Shown: one piece after another, positions 1 to 6,493 of the stretch
Numbering within the stretch: position 1 is the stretch's first letter
How the letters are laid out: each line of letters starts with the position of its first letter
From: JAVZIQ01 sp037440545
Lineage (GTDB): Archaea > Thermoproteota > Bathyarchaeia > Bathyarchaeales > Bathycorpusculaceae
Reading direction: 5' to 3'
NCBI GenBank assembly: GCA_037440545.1
Contig: JBBITX010000028.1
Coordinates: 1-18,826 of the forward strand
DNA length: 18,826 nucleotides
The notes under the pieces: model-generated
What the model was told of the DNA's origin: nothing
Databases searched by the model: none
Seen by the model: the letters and a program-made list of their open reading frames with translations, nothing else
Program-made: the position numbers and the translations under genes

Positions 1-355
<355 letters not shown>

Positions 356-435
356 TGTCGGGCGAAAGCAGTGTCTGGACGATTCTGGCTGAAAATAATC
401 CCTAGGCCAATACACGGCCATTTGCGCCTTCTCAT

Positions 436-464
436 CTTGCAAATCTTATTTCTAATTTAAACGT
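436..464 (+). terminator. T-rich stretch, possible rRNA transcription terminator
   Basis: A stretch with several short T-runs (CTTATTTCTAATTT within it) follows the GC-rich rRNA. Archaeal RNA polymerase often terminates at oligo-T without a strong hairpin, so this is a plausible end for the rRNA transcript. The support is base composition and position only. Confidence 0.3.
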
Positions 465-490
465 CCACTCGCCACAATGTTGGTTCAGTG

Positions 491-539
491 TAAGCCAACA
501 GCTCTGATTAGACTTTTCACATTTTAAAGAGCTGGCTTA
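491..539 (+). other. Bulged 12-bp stem-loop between 23S rRNA and the radical SAM gene
   Basis: TAAGCCA (491-497) and GCTCT (501-505) pair with AGAGC (528-532) and TGGCTTA (533-539). This gives 7 + 5 base pairs interrupted by a 3-nt bulge (ACA, 498-500), around a 22-nt AT-rich loop. One 3-nt bulge recalls half of an archaeal bulge-helix-bulge splicing motif, but the second bulge is absent. It may be part of the pre-rRNA trailer or a small structured RNA; the function is unknown. Confidence 0.4.
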
Positions 540-578
540 TATCCGTTTAGTAAAGAATACTTTTGTAACCGAGCTCAC

Positions 579-602
579 ATTTTAAATTAGCTTAGGCTAA
601 GC
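579..602 (+). promoter_or_regulatory. Probable promoter of the radical SAM gene (TATA box and small inverted repeat)
   Basis: ATTTTAAAT at 579-587 lies 27-34 nt upstream of the TTG start at 614. That is the spacing expected of an archaeal TATA box giving a leaderless or nearly leaderless mRNA. Directly downstream, GCTTA-GGC-TAAGC (590-602) is a perfect 5-bp inverted repeat lying between TATA box and start, where a bound regulator would block initiation. The operator role is inference. Confidence 0.4.
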
Positions 603-613
603 GGTGTCAAACA

Positions 614-1489
614 TTGACGCTTATAGCAAGGTTTGACCCTTGGCAATCTAAACTCTGCACATGTCCTCCTAAGCTAACGTTTAACCCCTACACTGGGTGT
701 GATCATGAATGCGTTTACTGTTACGCCACAAGCTACATACCAAGTTTTTACAGCTGCCGCCCAAAGAAAGATTTGCCTTCAAGGCTTAAGAAGGAGGCTG
801 ACAAGCTGGCTGGAGAAACAGTCTCCATCTCAAATTCTTCGGATCCATACCCTACAATTGAGGCTGAAATGGCCGTGACAAGAAAGTGTCTTGAGATTTT
901 GACGCGTAGCCGCTGTAAAATCCAGATAATAACGAAGTCAGACGTCGTTGTTAGGGATATAGACCTGCTTAAAAGAGTTCCTTCCATGGTCACCGTAACA
1001 TTAACAACCCATGATGATGAACTTTCAAAAGTGCTTGAGCCAAATGCTCCGCCACCTTCTCAGCGGCTGAAAGCTCTTGAAAGGCTTTCAGCCTCAGAAA
1101 TCCCTACATCAGTAAGAATTGACCCTATAATTCCCTACGTGAACGAGAACGTTGAAGAGCTTTTAAGGGATGTTTCAGCCCTAGGCGTTAAGCATATTAC
1201 AAGCTCAACCTATAAGGTGAGAATGGATAACTGGAAAAGGATAAGCCGAGCATTTCCTGAAAAAGCGGAAAAACTTAAGCATTACTACTTTGAAAATGGG
1301 GAGAAAATAGCAAGATACATTTATCTCCCAAGGGGATTAAGGCTTAAACTCATGGAAAACATAGCCAAGCTGACAAGAAAGTATGGGATGAAATTTGGAA
1401 CCTGCAGAGAAGGCTTCACACATCTAAACACAGCGTCGTGTGATGGCTCATGGCTTCTCCACCGACTAAACAACAATAGGCAGCGTTAA
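614..1489 (+). CDS. Radical SAM protein, SplB/COG1533-like family
   Basis: A 291-residue radical SAM enzyme. The cluster-binding motif CDHECVYCY (Cys29, Cys33, Cys36, a CX3CX2C pattern) would hold the 4Fe-4S cluster that cleaves S-adenosylmethionine. It is preceded by the family-typical NPYTGC context. ISNSSDPYPT around residue 70-80 and the spacing of the barrel strands match the COG1533 group, which includes DNA photolesion lyase SplB and many uncharacterised relatives. There are extra cysteines at 15 and 17 (CTC) and near the C terminus (GTCREGF, ASCDG), which might hold another metal site or be structural. The substrate is unknown; the resemblance is to the short uncharacterised relatives, so DNA repair should not be assumed. 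TTG at 614 is the only start codon after the in-frame stop at 593. The gene stands alone after the rRNA, with its own promoter-like sequence. Confidence 0.85.
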   Translation: MTLIARFDPWQSKLCTCPPKLTFNPYTGCDHECVYCYATSYIPSFYSCRPKKDLPSRLKKEADKLAGETVSISNSSDPYPTIEAEMAVTRKCLEILTRSRCKIQIITKSDVVVRDIDLLKRVPSMVTVTLTTHDDELSKVLEPNAPPPSQRLKALERLSASEIPTSVRIDPIIPYVNENVEELLRDVSALGVKHITSSTYKVRMDNWKRISRAFPEKAEKLKHYYFENGEKIARYIYLPRGLRLKLMENIAKLTRKYGMKFGTCREGFTHLNTASCDGSWLLHRLNNNRQR

Positions 1490-1639
1490 CATTCAAAAGC
1501 CAAACAACCCACTATAAGTTTATTTAAAAATGAAAATGCGGCTTCAAAGCCTTGAAAAACCTTTAAGCATCTATCTGTTACTTATATAAAAATTTCACAT
1601 TAACCATTTTAGGCTTGCCAAAATTTTTGTTTCAAACTC

Positions 1640-2090
1640 TATTATTCCTAATCTATAAGCTTTTGGAAAAACGCATTGAATTCTAATTTTAATCCCTCCC
1701 CTCTTGACAAGCTTATCTTTTAATAACACGTCAGAGTCCATCCCTGTTTGCATCTATCCTAATTTGAACTTTTTGGCCTAGTGCTTCTTAGATCAGCTTA
1801 ACCCTTCCAAAGTCCTCTCCAGGGTTTATCCAACCTTAACCTTTGAAACCCCTTTTTACGGCTTTAACCGCATCTTCCGCCATTTCTTTAGACGTTTTTA
1901 TGCCTAAAGTTATGTCTTGAGTTTCAAACCATACTCCAAGCGCTATTTGAATGGTTTCCTATAGCCTAAAGAAACATGGTGAACCTCATATCCGGAGAAT
2001 CTCCAAATCAAAACCTCACCATACTTGAGGTTTCAACAGAAAAGTTATGCTCAAACACCTTTTCACAGCTTTTAAATTCAGCCTTAAAAC
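1640..2090 (-). pseudogene. Decayed enolase-superfamily gene (dipeptide epimerase / muconate cycloisomerase-like)
   Basis: No long reading frame survives in this roughly 690-base gap (1490-2180), but the minus strand translates into recognisable pieces. From 2037: VETSSMVRF, stop (2010-2008), FGDSPDMRFT, which resembles the N-terminal strand and GE.PSPR.TGET segment of the family. In a different frame, from 1913: ITLGIKTSKEMAEDAVKA, continuing VKRGFKG, stop (1838-1836). This matches the T.TIGI.TPEEMA..A.EAV..GFK signature. Then come EDFGRVKLI, stop (1790-1788), EALGQKVQIRIDANRDGL and stop (1733-1731), where RIDAN is the metal-binding strand. There are thus four in-frame stops, at least one frameshift, and loss of about 60 residues between the first and second pieces. 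The K-x-K catalytic pair expected after GFK is destroyed. A weaker continuation (DKLVKRGGIKIRI) lies in yet another frame near 1715-1676. Nothing else was seen in 1490-1640 or 2090-2180. Confidence 0.75.
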
Positions 2091-2180
2091 ATTAACCTAG
2101 CTGTTATAATTTAGGTCTTTTAGATTCACTTATGAAAGGCTTAAAGGTTTGAAGCATTTCTAGTCGGGCTAATTTTAGTT

Positions 2181-2945
2181 TTAGCGTTTTAACTTCCACC
2201 ATAGTTTAAGTATTTGCCATCCCATAGATAAGGAGTCTCTGAAGAGGTGAACTTTTGTTTCCTTTCCGCTTTTCCATTCTACAGGGATCTCTTTAATTTT
2301 GTAACCCTTCATCGAGGCTCTTACTAGCATTTCGGTATCCCAGAACCAGTGGGTTGCCTCCGCATCCTCCAGTATTTTTAAGAGGGCCTCTCTTTTGTAG
2401 GCTTTAAATCCGCATTGATGATCTCTAATTTTTGATCCTAACATTTTTCTAACCATAAAGTTATAGAATATTGAGGCTAGCCTTCTGGAGAGGGTTCTAC
2501 TAACTTTGCTTTCAGGAAGCATCCTTGACCCTATAGCTATGTCATAGCCTTCTCTTAAGGACTCAACCAAGTTTTTCAGATATTTCATGTCTGTGGCTAA
2601 GTCTACATCGCTGTAGGCTACAACTTGGCCTCTTGAACTTTTTGTAGCATTTTTTAGTGCAAGTCCCCTTCCTAAACGTTGATCGCTGTGAATGTGCCGT
2701 ACAGTTGGGTGTTTCCTTGAAAGGTTAGATGCAATTTTGTCAGTTCCATCTGTGCTTCCATCCTCAGCAATTATTATTTCATAAGAGCTTGAAATTTCCT
2801 TCAACACCTCCATGGCCTTGTAGACGGCCTTTTCAAGCCCTTCCGCCTCATTGTAAGCTGGGAAAATAAGGGAAATTTCAATCAGCCGATTTTCCTCAAA
2901 GCTCGTCCGCTTTTCAGGCTTTAAAAAACCCACCCCCTGGACCAC
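2181..2945 (-). CDS. GT2 glycosyltransferase, dolichyl-phosphate mannose synthase-like (DPM1/AglK type)
   Basis: A GT-A-fold family 2 glycosyltransferase of 254 residues. SLIFPAYNEAEGL (25-37) is the nucleotide-sugar binding strand, AEDGSTDGT (60-68) the second conserved acidic motif, and YSDVDLATD (111-119) contains the metal-binding DxD. IGSRM, the DHQCGFKAY segment and HWFWDTEML complete the set found in dolichyl-phosphate mannose/glucose synthases and archaeal flippase-linked GT2 enzymes. There is no clear membrane helix, so it is probably a cytosolic enzyme working at the membrane face. The likely reaction is transfer of mannose (or glucose) from GDP/UDP-sugar to a polyprenyl phosphate. 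It overlaps the end of the upstream GT39 mannosyltransferase gene by about 13-25 nt, implying translational coupling and a shared pathway. The frame opens with GTG at 2945; GTG at 2933, preceded by AAGGTGG seven bases away, is an equally good start. Confidence 0.85.
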   Translation of the reverse strand: MVQGVGFLKPEKRTSFEENRLIEISLIFPAYNEAEGLEKAVYKAMEVLKEISSSYEIIIAEDGSTDGTDKIASNLSRKHPTVRHIHSDQRLGRGLALKNATKSSRGQVVAYSDVDLATDMKYLKNLVESLREGYDIAIGSRMLPESKVSRTLSRRLASIFYNFMVRKMLGSKIRDHQCGFKAYKREALLKILEDAEATHWFWDTEMLVRASMKGYKIKEIPVEWKSGKETKVHLFRDSLSMGWQILKLWWKLKR

Positions 2946-4591
2946 CTTAGAATTTCACGCCACCAGATAGGCGCTGGGAATCCTGAAATTACAGGGTAGA
3001 AAAGCGCAAATAAAGCCCCAGTTAGAATGAGATACAAAGACCAGGCTATTTTCCCCTTCCTCGTAGCCCAAGATTTGTTTAGGAAGTAAACTGTTGCAAA
3101 AATCAGAAATGGAACGTTTGAGTAGAAATGATAGATGAAGAGGCATCTTGAAATAAAAATGTATGGAAGCCATTGGAAGAAGAATATGGCAAAAATGAAC
3201 TTGCAGACGTTATCTCCTCGTCTGAAAGCCTCCTCCACTGAGCAGATGAGGAATGCAAATCCAAACCACCAAACAGCAGGGTTGCCCATAGCTGCAATTG
3301 ATGAAACCAGCCCGCTGGGAAGATTTGAATAATAAAAGAGCACGGGTCTAAAAATGAAAGGCCAACTATACCATGGAGAGGAGTAGGGATGCGTAGCCGT
3401 AAGCGTCGAGTGGAAGGTGAGCATGGAAAACTGCAGGTTATAAATGTCATTCAGATCATAGCCTATGAAAAAATGGGGAACATAAGTTAAAAAGTAAATC
3501 AAAATGGCAATTAAACAAAAGCCGATAAAAGAGAAAAATGGTCTGCTGAAAAAGGCTTTAAATTTTTCCGCTAAACCGTTTCTAACTCCAAAAAGAGTTT
3601 TAACCCTCAACAAAAGGAGTATAAAGACTTGACCGGCAAAACCGAACATTGTAAACCATTTCGTGGAAAATCCAAGGGCGAAAAATAAAACAGCTAAAAA
3701 TAGGGGAAGCCTTGAAGCCTTCCAACCCTCTTCCAAAACTCGTTTAACGTACATGAAGAAGAAAATATGGGAGGTTAGGGAGAAGAAAACAAGATAAGTG
3801 TCCACTGTGGCTATCCTCCCCATGGTAAAGTGCATAAAATCAAAAGTTAAGAGAAAGGCAGATGCAAACCCACCAATCCACGTATTAAACATTTTCTTTC
3901 CAAAAAAGTATATCACTGGTATAATTAATGTGGCAAATATTACCCCAACAATCCTCCAGCCAAAAGGGTTGTAGCCAAAAACAAGAATAGAGGCTGTTAT
4001 AATAAGCTTGCCAAGGGGCGGGTGAGTCCACTCAAAAGGTTCTTCGAGGTTTATGTAGTCTTCCGCAGCCCTAACATAGTAAACCTCGTCAAAATAGGTT
4101 TCACACATATGAGAAGGGGGGCATTCAACCTTCTCCTGCTCATCAATCAAACTGGTTAAAGCCGCATTATCGCCACTTTCATCCCTAACCATGTTTAAAA
4201 CAACTTTTTCACCTTCAAAGTTGAGCGCAGAGATTTCCACCACTTCAGCTGTTGATATGTCGAAAACAAACTTCAAAAATCTCGTTTCACAGTTCACATT
4301 CACTCTCCACCAAGAATAATAGTGGTATCCCCCTGTTGACGCAGGCGTACCGCCAGTCCAGTTTCCAGGAGAGCCCGTGTAAAACTTAAGGTCAACCTCT
4401 CCCCTCTTAAGCAAAAAATAAACAGCGCTAATTTTCTCTGCACCGCCGAAATCTATATAGAAGCTTTCACCTCTTGAAGGCTTATAAGCGTTAAGGGGAA
4501 CACTGACAGAGCCTAGATTATAGGCAGCCAATAGGAAAAAACATATGGAAAGTATTGAAACAGTGGCAAAGTCTCCCTTATCGATTCGCAT
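2921..4591 (-). CDS. GT39 dolichyl-phosphate-mannose-protein mannosyltransferase (PMT) with an inserted N-terminal outer domain
   Basis: A 556-residue polytopic membrane enzyme predicted to move mannose from a lipid carrier to Ser/Thr of proteins outside the cytoplasmic membrane. The catalytic Asp-Glu pair is in YFDEVYYVRAAEDY (Asp168, Glu169), followed by the PMT signature WTHPPLGK (188-195) and GWRIVG. Many hydrophobic helices follow (for example around 195-235, 238-265 and 290-320, plus several near the C terminus). The first helix (about 8-27) is separated from the Asp-Glu motif by about 135 residues of non-hydrophobic sequence rich in beta-strand-like and aromatic segments (30-160, including WWRVNVNCETRFLKFVF). 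A typical PMT reaches this motif soon after helix 1, so this looks like an added extracytoplasmic beta-sandwich domain. The start is ATG 4591 with a TATA-like box about 30 nt upstream. The downstream overlapping GT2 gene probably makes its lipid-mannose donor. Confidence 0.88.
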   Translation of the reverse strand: MRIDKGDFATVSILSICFFLLAAYNLGSVSVPLNAYKPSRGESFYIDFGGAEKISAVYFLLKRGEVDLKFYTGSPGNWTGGTPASTGGYHYYSWWRVNVNCETRFLKFVFDISTAEVVEISALNFEGEKVVLNMVRDESGDNAALTSLIDEQEKVECPPSHMCETYFDEVYYVRAAEDYINLEEPFEWTHPPLGKLIITASILVFGYNPFGWRIVGVIFATLIIPVIYFFGKKMFNTWIGGFASAFLLTFDFMHFTMGRIATVDTYLVFFSLTSHIFFFMYVKRVLEEGWKASRLPLFLAVLFFALGFSTKWFTMFGFAGQVFILLLLRVKTLFGVRNGLAEKFKAFFSRPFFSFIGFCLIAILIYFLTYVPHFFIGYDLNDIYNLQFSMLTFHSTLTATHPYSSPWYSWPFIFRPVLFYYSNLPSGLVSSIAAMGNPAVWWFGFAFLICSVEEAFRRGDNVCKFIFAIFFFQWLPYIFISRCLFIYHFYSNVPFLIFATVYFLNKSWATRKGKIAWSLYLILTGALFALFYPVISGFPAPIWWREILRWSRGWVF

Positions 4592-4616
4592 TTCACTTCA
4601 TTAATAATGCGTTTCA

Positions 4617-4625
4617 CTTTTTAAG
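4617..4625 (-). promoter_or_regulatory. Putative TATA box of the PMT/GT2 operon
   Basis: Read on the minus strand this is CTTAAAAAG, centred about 30 nt before the ATG at 4591. It lies in the 116-nt gap behind the metallopeptidase gene. The spacing fits a leaderless or short-leader archaeal transcript; no Shine-Dalgarno motif is visible before the ATG, which agrees with that. Confidence 0.4.
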
Positions 4626-4707
4626 ATTTAAGCAGAGGCTATGTGCCTTTTAAATTTCTGAGAGTGGAAGGAGATAGTCCTCACTTGCATAGTTCGCAAG
4701 GCTTTGG

Positions 4708-6003
4708 TTAAAGGAGATCCCCTTCAAAGAATGATATAAAATCCTTAATTCCAACTTCACTTGTTGAGCTTATTACTAGAGTTTTTTCGTCTTTTAAGGT
4801 TAAAGATAGAAATTTCTCATTTGTATACCATAGGTTTACACCCATTTTATTTGCTCCTGCCTTCTCCACCATGTTTTGAAAGGATACGGCGAACTCCAAG
4901 GCGTCACCCGCAGAGTCCCATAGGATCTCCCATGTGAAAACGTAGTCTTCGCCGTTTTCGTAGTATGTTAGGTTGTCTCCTCCCCATCCTTCCGCCGCCG
5001 TGACAGCTTCAGATTCTGGAATCCAGTTTTGAAACATGACCAGAATGAAGTATTCGCCGTAACTATCGCTTTTCATTTCTCTCCAGTTTTCTAAAGCTGG
5101 CTCTGGTGTGGTAGCCTTCTTTCCTGTCTCGTTAATAAAGTATTTTTCAGGGTGCATTATCTGTTCCGTTGTTGTAGGCGCATTAGAATATGCCTTATTC
5201 ACTGCATCCCATCCGCCTTTTCCGTAAAGAGTCTTAACAAATTCTAAGCCGTATTCGTAGGGGAAGGCGAATAAACGTGAAATTGAATCTGGAAGTGCCG
5301 CAGTTATCTTATTGGAAAGTATTTTTCCGTAATGTGTGGTTAAAGACTCGGTTTTTGCAGTTTCTGTTTTAGCGAAGCTTTCTCTAGTTTTGTTTGTGTA
5401 GGCTTCTTCCATTAGGCGAGCGTCTCCCTCTATCAGGGCTGATTTGGCCTTTTCTCCATCGAATAAGCCTCTTTCTTCTAGGGCGAAGTATTTGCTCTGC
5501 ATAATATGTGTCAACTCATGTATCAGCATCCTCTTCGCGTAGAACTCTGAGGGGTTGAAGTATTCCTTGACTATGTAGATTTTGCCTTGCCAAACTGCCG
5601 CTGCTATCATTCCAGACCATTCCACTTCCACATTATAGAGGCTTATGTCTTCAGGAATCATGAATAAGCCTTTATATATTCTCTCCTCTATCATTATTTG
5701 TTCCTTGTTTGCTTCAGCTAGGGCTTCACCCCATTTTTCTTTAGCCCAGCTTATTGTTACAACCTCCACTTCTACATCTTCAAGGGGGAACCCTCTAATT
5801 TCTTTAAAATCCTGTATGGCTTCTTTTAGAAGCTCATGGACTTTAAGTTTATACTCATCTACTAGGATTTGTTTTGAAATTAAACCGCTAAAAGTAAAAG
5901 CTACTACAATTATTGCTGCAGCTACACAGGCGTAAATAGGGGTCCACTTCATTTTCTGAATCATAAAATATCTACTTTTAAAAGCCTTAAACCATTTATA
6001 CAT
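4708..6003 (-). CDS. Membrane-anchored zinc metallopeptidase-like protein (HExxH, gluzincin type)
   Basis: A 431-residue protein with a single strongly hydrophobic segment at about 21-42 (PIYACVAAAIIVVAFTF), likely an uncleaved anchor with the rest outside the cell. The zinc motif HELTH is at 162-166. A following ALIEGDARLMEEAY places Glu192 about 26 residues later, as in gluzincin-type proteases where the third ligand is in an E..A motif. The remaining C-terminal half (about 210-431) is soluble and carries a repeated W.GD-like stretch (AEGWGGDNLTYYENGEDY). No known subfamily was recognised, so the substrate is unknown. ATG 6003 is the most upstream start; ATG 5964 and ATG 5952 are also in frame and would shorten only the cytoplasmic tail. 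None has a convincing Shine-Dalgarno. It follows the small membrane protein gene after 13 nt, so the two are probably co-transcribed. Confidence 0.7.
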   Translation of the reverse strand: MYKWFKAFKSRYFMIQKMKWTPIYACVAAAIIVVAFTFSGLISKQILVDEYKLKVHELLKEAIQDFKEIRGFPLEDVEVEVVTISWAKEKWGEALAEANKEQIMIEERIYKGLFMIPEDISLYNVEVEWSGMIAAAVWQGKIYIVKEYFNPSEFYAKRMLIHELTHIMQSKYFALEERGLFDGEKAKSALIEGDARLMEEAYTNKTRESFAKTETAKTESLTTHYGKILSNKITAALPDSISRLFAFPYEYGLEFVKTLYGKGGWDAVNKAYSNAPTTTEQIMHPEKYFINETGKKATTPEPALENWREMKSDSYGEYFILVMFQNWIPESEAVTAAEGWGGDNLTYYENGEDYVFTWEILWDSAGDALEFAVSFQNMVEKAGANKMGVNLWYTNEKFLSLTLKDEKTLVISSTSEVGIKDFISFFEGDLL

Positions 6004-6016
6004 TTTATTTAAAATG

Positions 6017-6379
6017 TTAAGTGGATATTCCCCGCGATATTAAGGCTATGGAAATTAGCCCAATTGCTATGCCGACATATGTCCAAACGTCATATCTTAT
6101 TTTTAAAATTAATGTTTCCAATATTAAGGTGAAGATTAAGCTTAAGACTGTTATAGCTACGAAGGTCTGGGTTACACCTAAAACCGAAAGGGGGCTTCCC
6201 ATGAGAAACCTTCCTAAGAAGAAGATCACTAAAGCCGTGAAAATTGAAGGGGTGAAAAGGTAATTGAAGATGAAGGAAACGTCTAGGAAACTTTGAGGCG
6301 ATATAACCCCAAACTTTTCAGTTCCAATTTTGAAGAGTATGTTGCCAACAGCGCCTAAAAGAGAAGCCATTATCATCAT
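6017..6379 (-). CDS. Small four-helix membrane protein, EamA/SMR (DMT superfamily) type
   Basis: About 120 residues with four hydrophobic helices, the size and layout of small multidrug resistance or half-EamA transporters. Helix 1 begins MMIMASLLGAVGNILFKIG, resembling the A..GN.L.K pattern of EamA/SMR proteins. The frame extends upstream to a GTG at 6412, but ATG 6379 is preferred: a GAGG motif sits 8 nt before it, the product then begins directly at helix 1, and its length matches the family. The glutamate in helix 1 that couples protons to drug export in EmrE is absent (no acidic residue in the first 20 positions), so drug efflux should not be inferred. Such proteins act as dimers or pairs; no partner is present. 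It lies between the LUD/FeS gene (114 nt) and the metallopeptidase gene (13 nt). Confidence 0.7.
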   Translation of the reverse strand: MMIMASLLGAVGNILFKIGTEKFGVISPQSFLDVSFIFNYLFTPSIFTALVIFFLGRFLMGSPLSVLGVTQTFVAITVLSLIFTLILETLILKIRYDVWTYVGIAIGLISIALISRGIST

Positions 6380-6493
6380 AATCCAAACCTCGAACCTCTC
6401 CAACAAAAACACCCATTTCTTTTTTCTAGGACGTTAAAGATAAAGATTGCCATAAAAAATTTGGAGATTTCTATGTTTCCCATGAAGTTTAAA

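Noticed and set aside
491..539. A complete bulge-helix-bulge splicing site
   Set aside because: Only one 3-nt bulge is present; no second bulge pairs on the opposite side.
614..1489. Spore photoproduct lyase
   Set aside because: The sequence is only in the broad COG1533 family; the substrate of these short archaeal members is not known.
1490..2180. A CRISPR array or insertion sequence in the long non-coding gap
   Set aside because: No regular repeats, terminal inverted repeats or transposase remnants; the gap is explained by the decayed enolase-superfamily gene.
6017..6379. Drug exporter (EmrE-type) call for the small membrane protein
   Set aside because: The proton-coupling glutamate of helix 1 is missing, so only the general EamA/SMR type can be supported.
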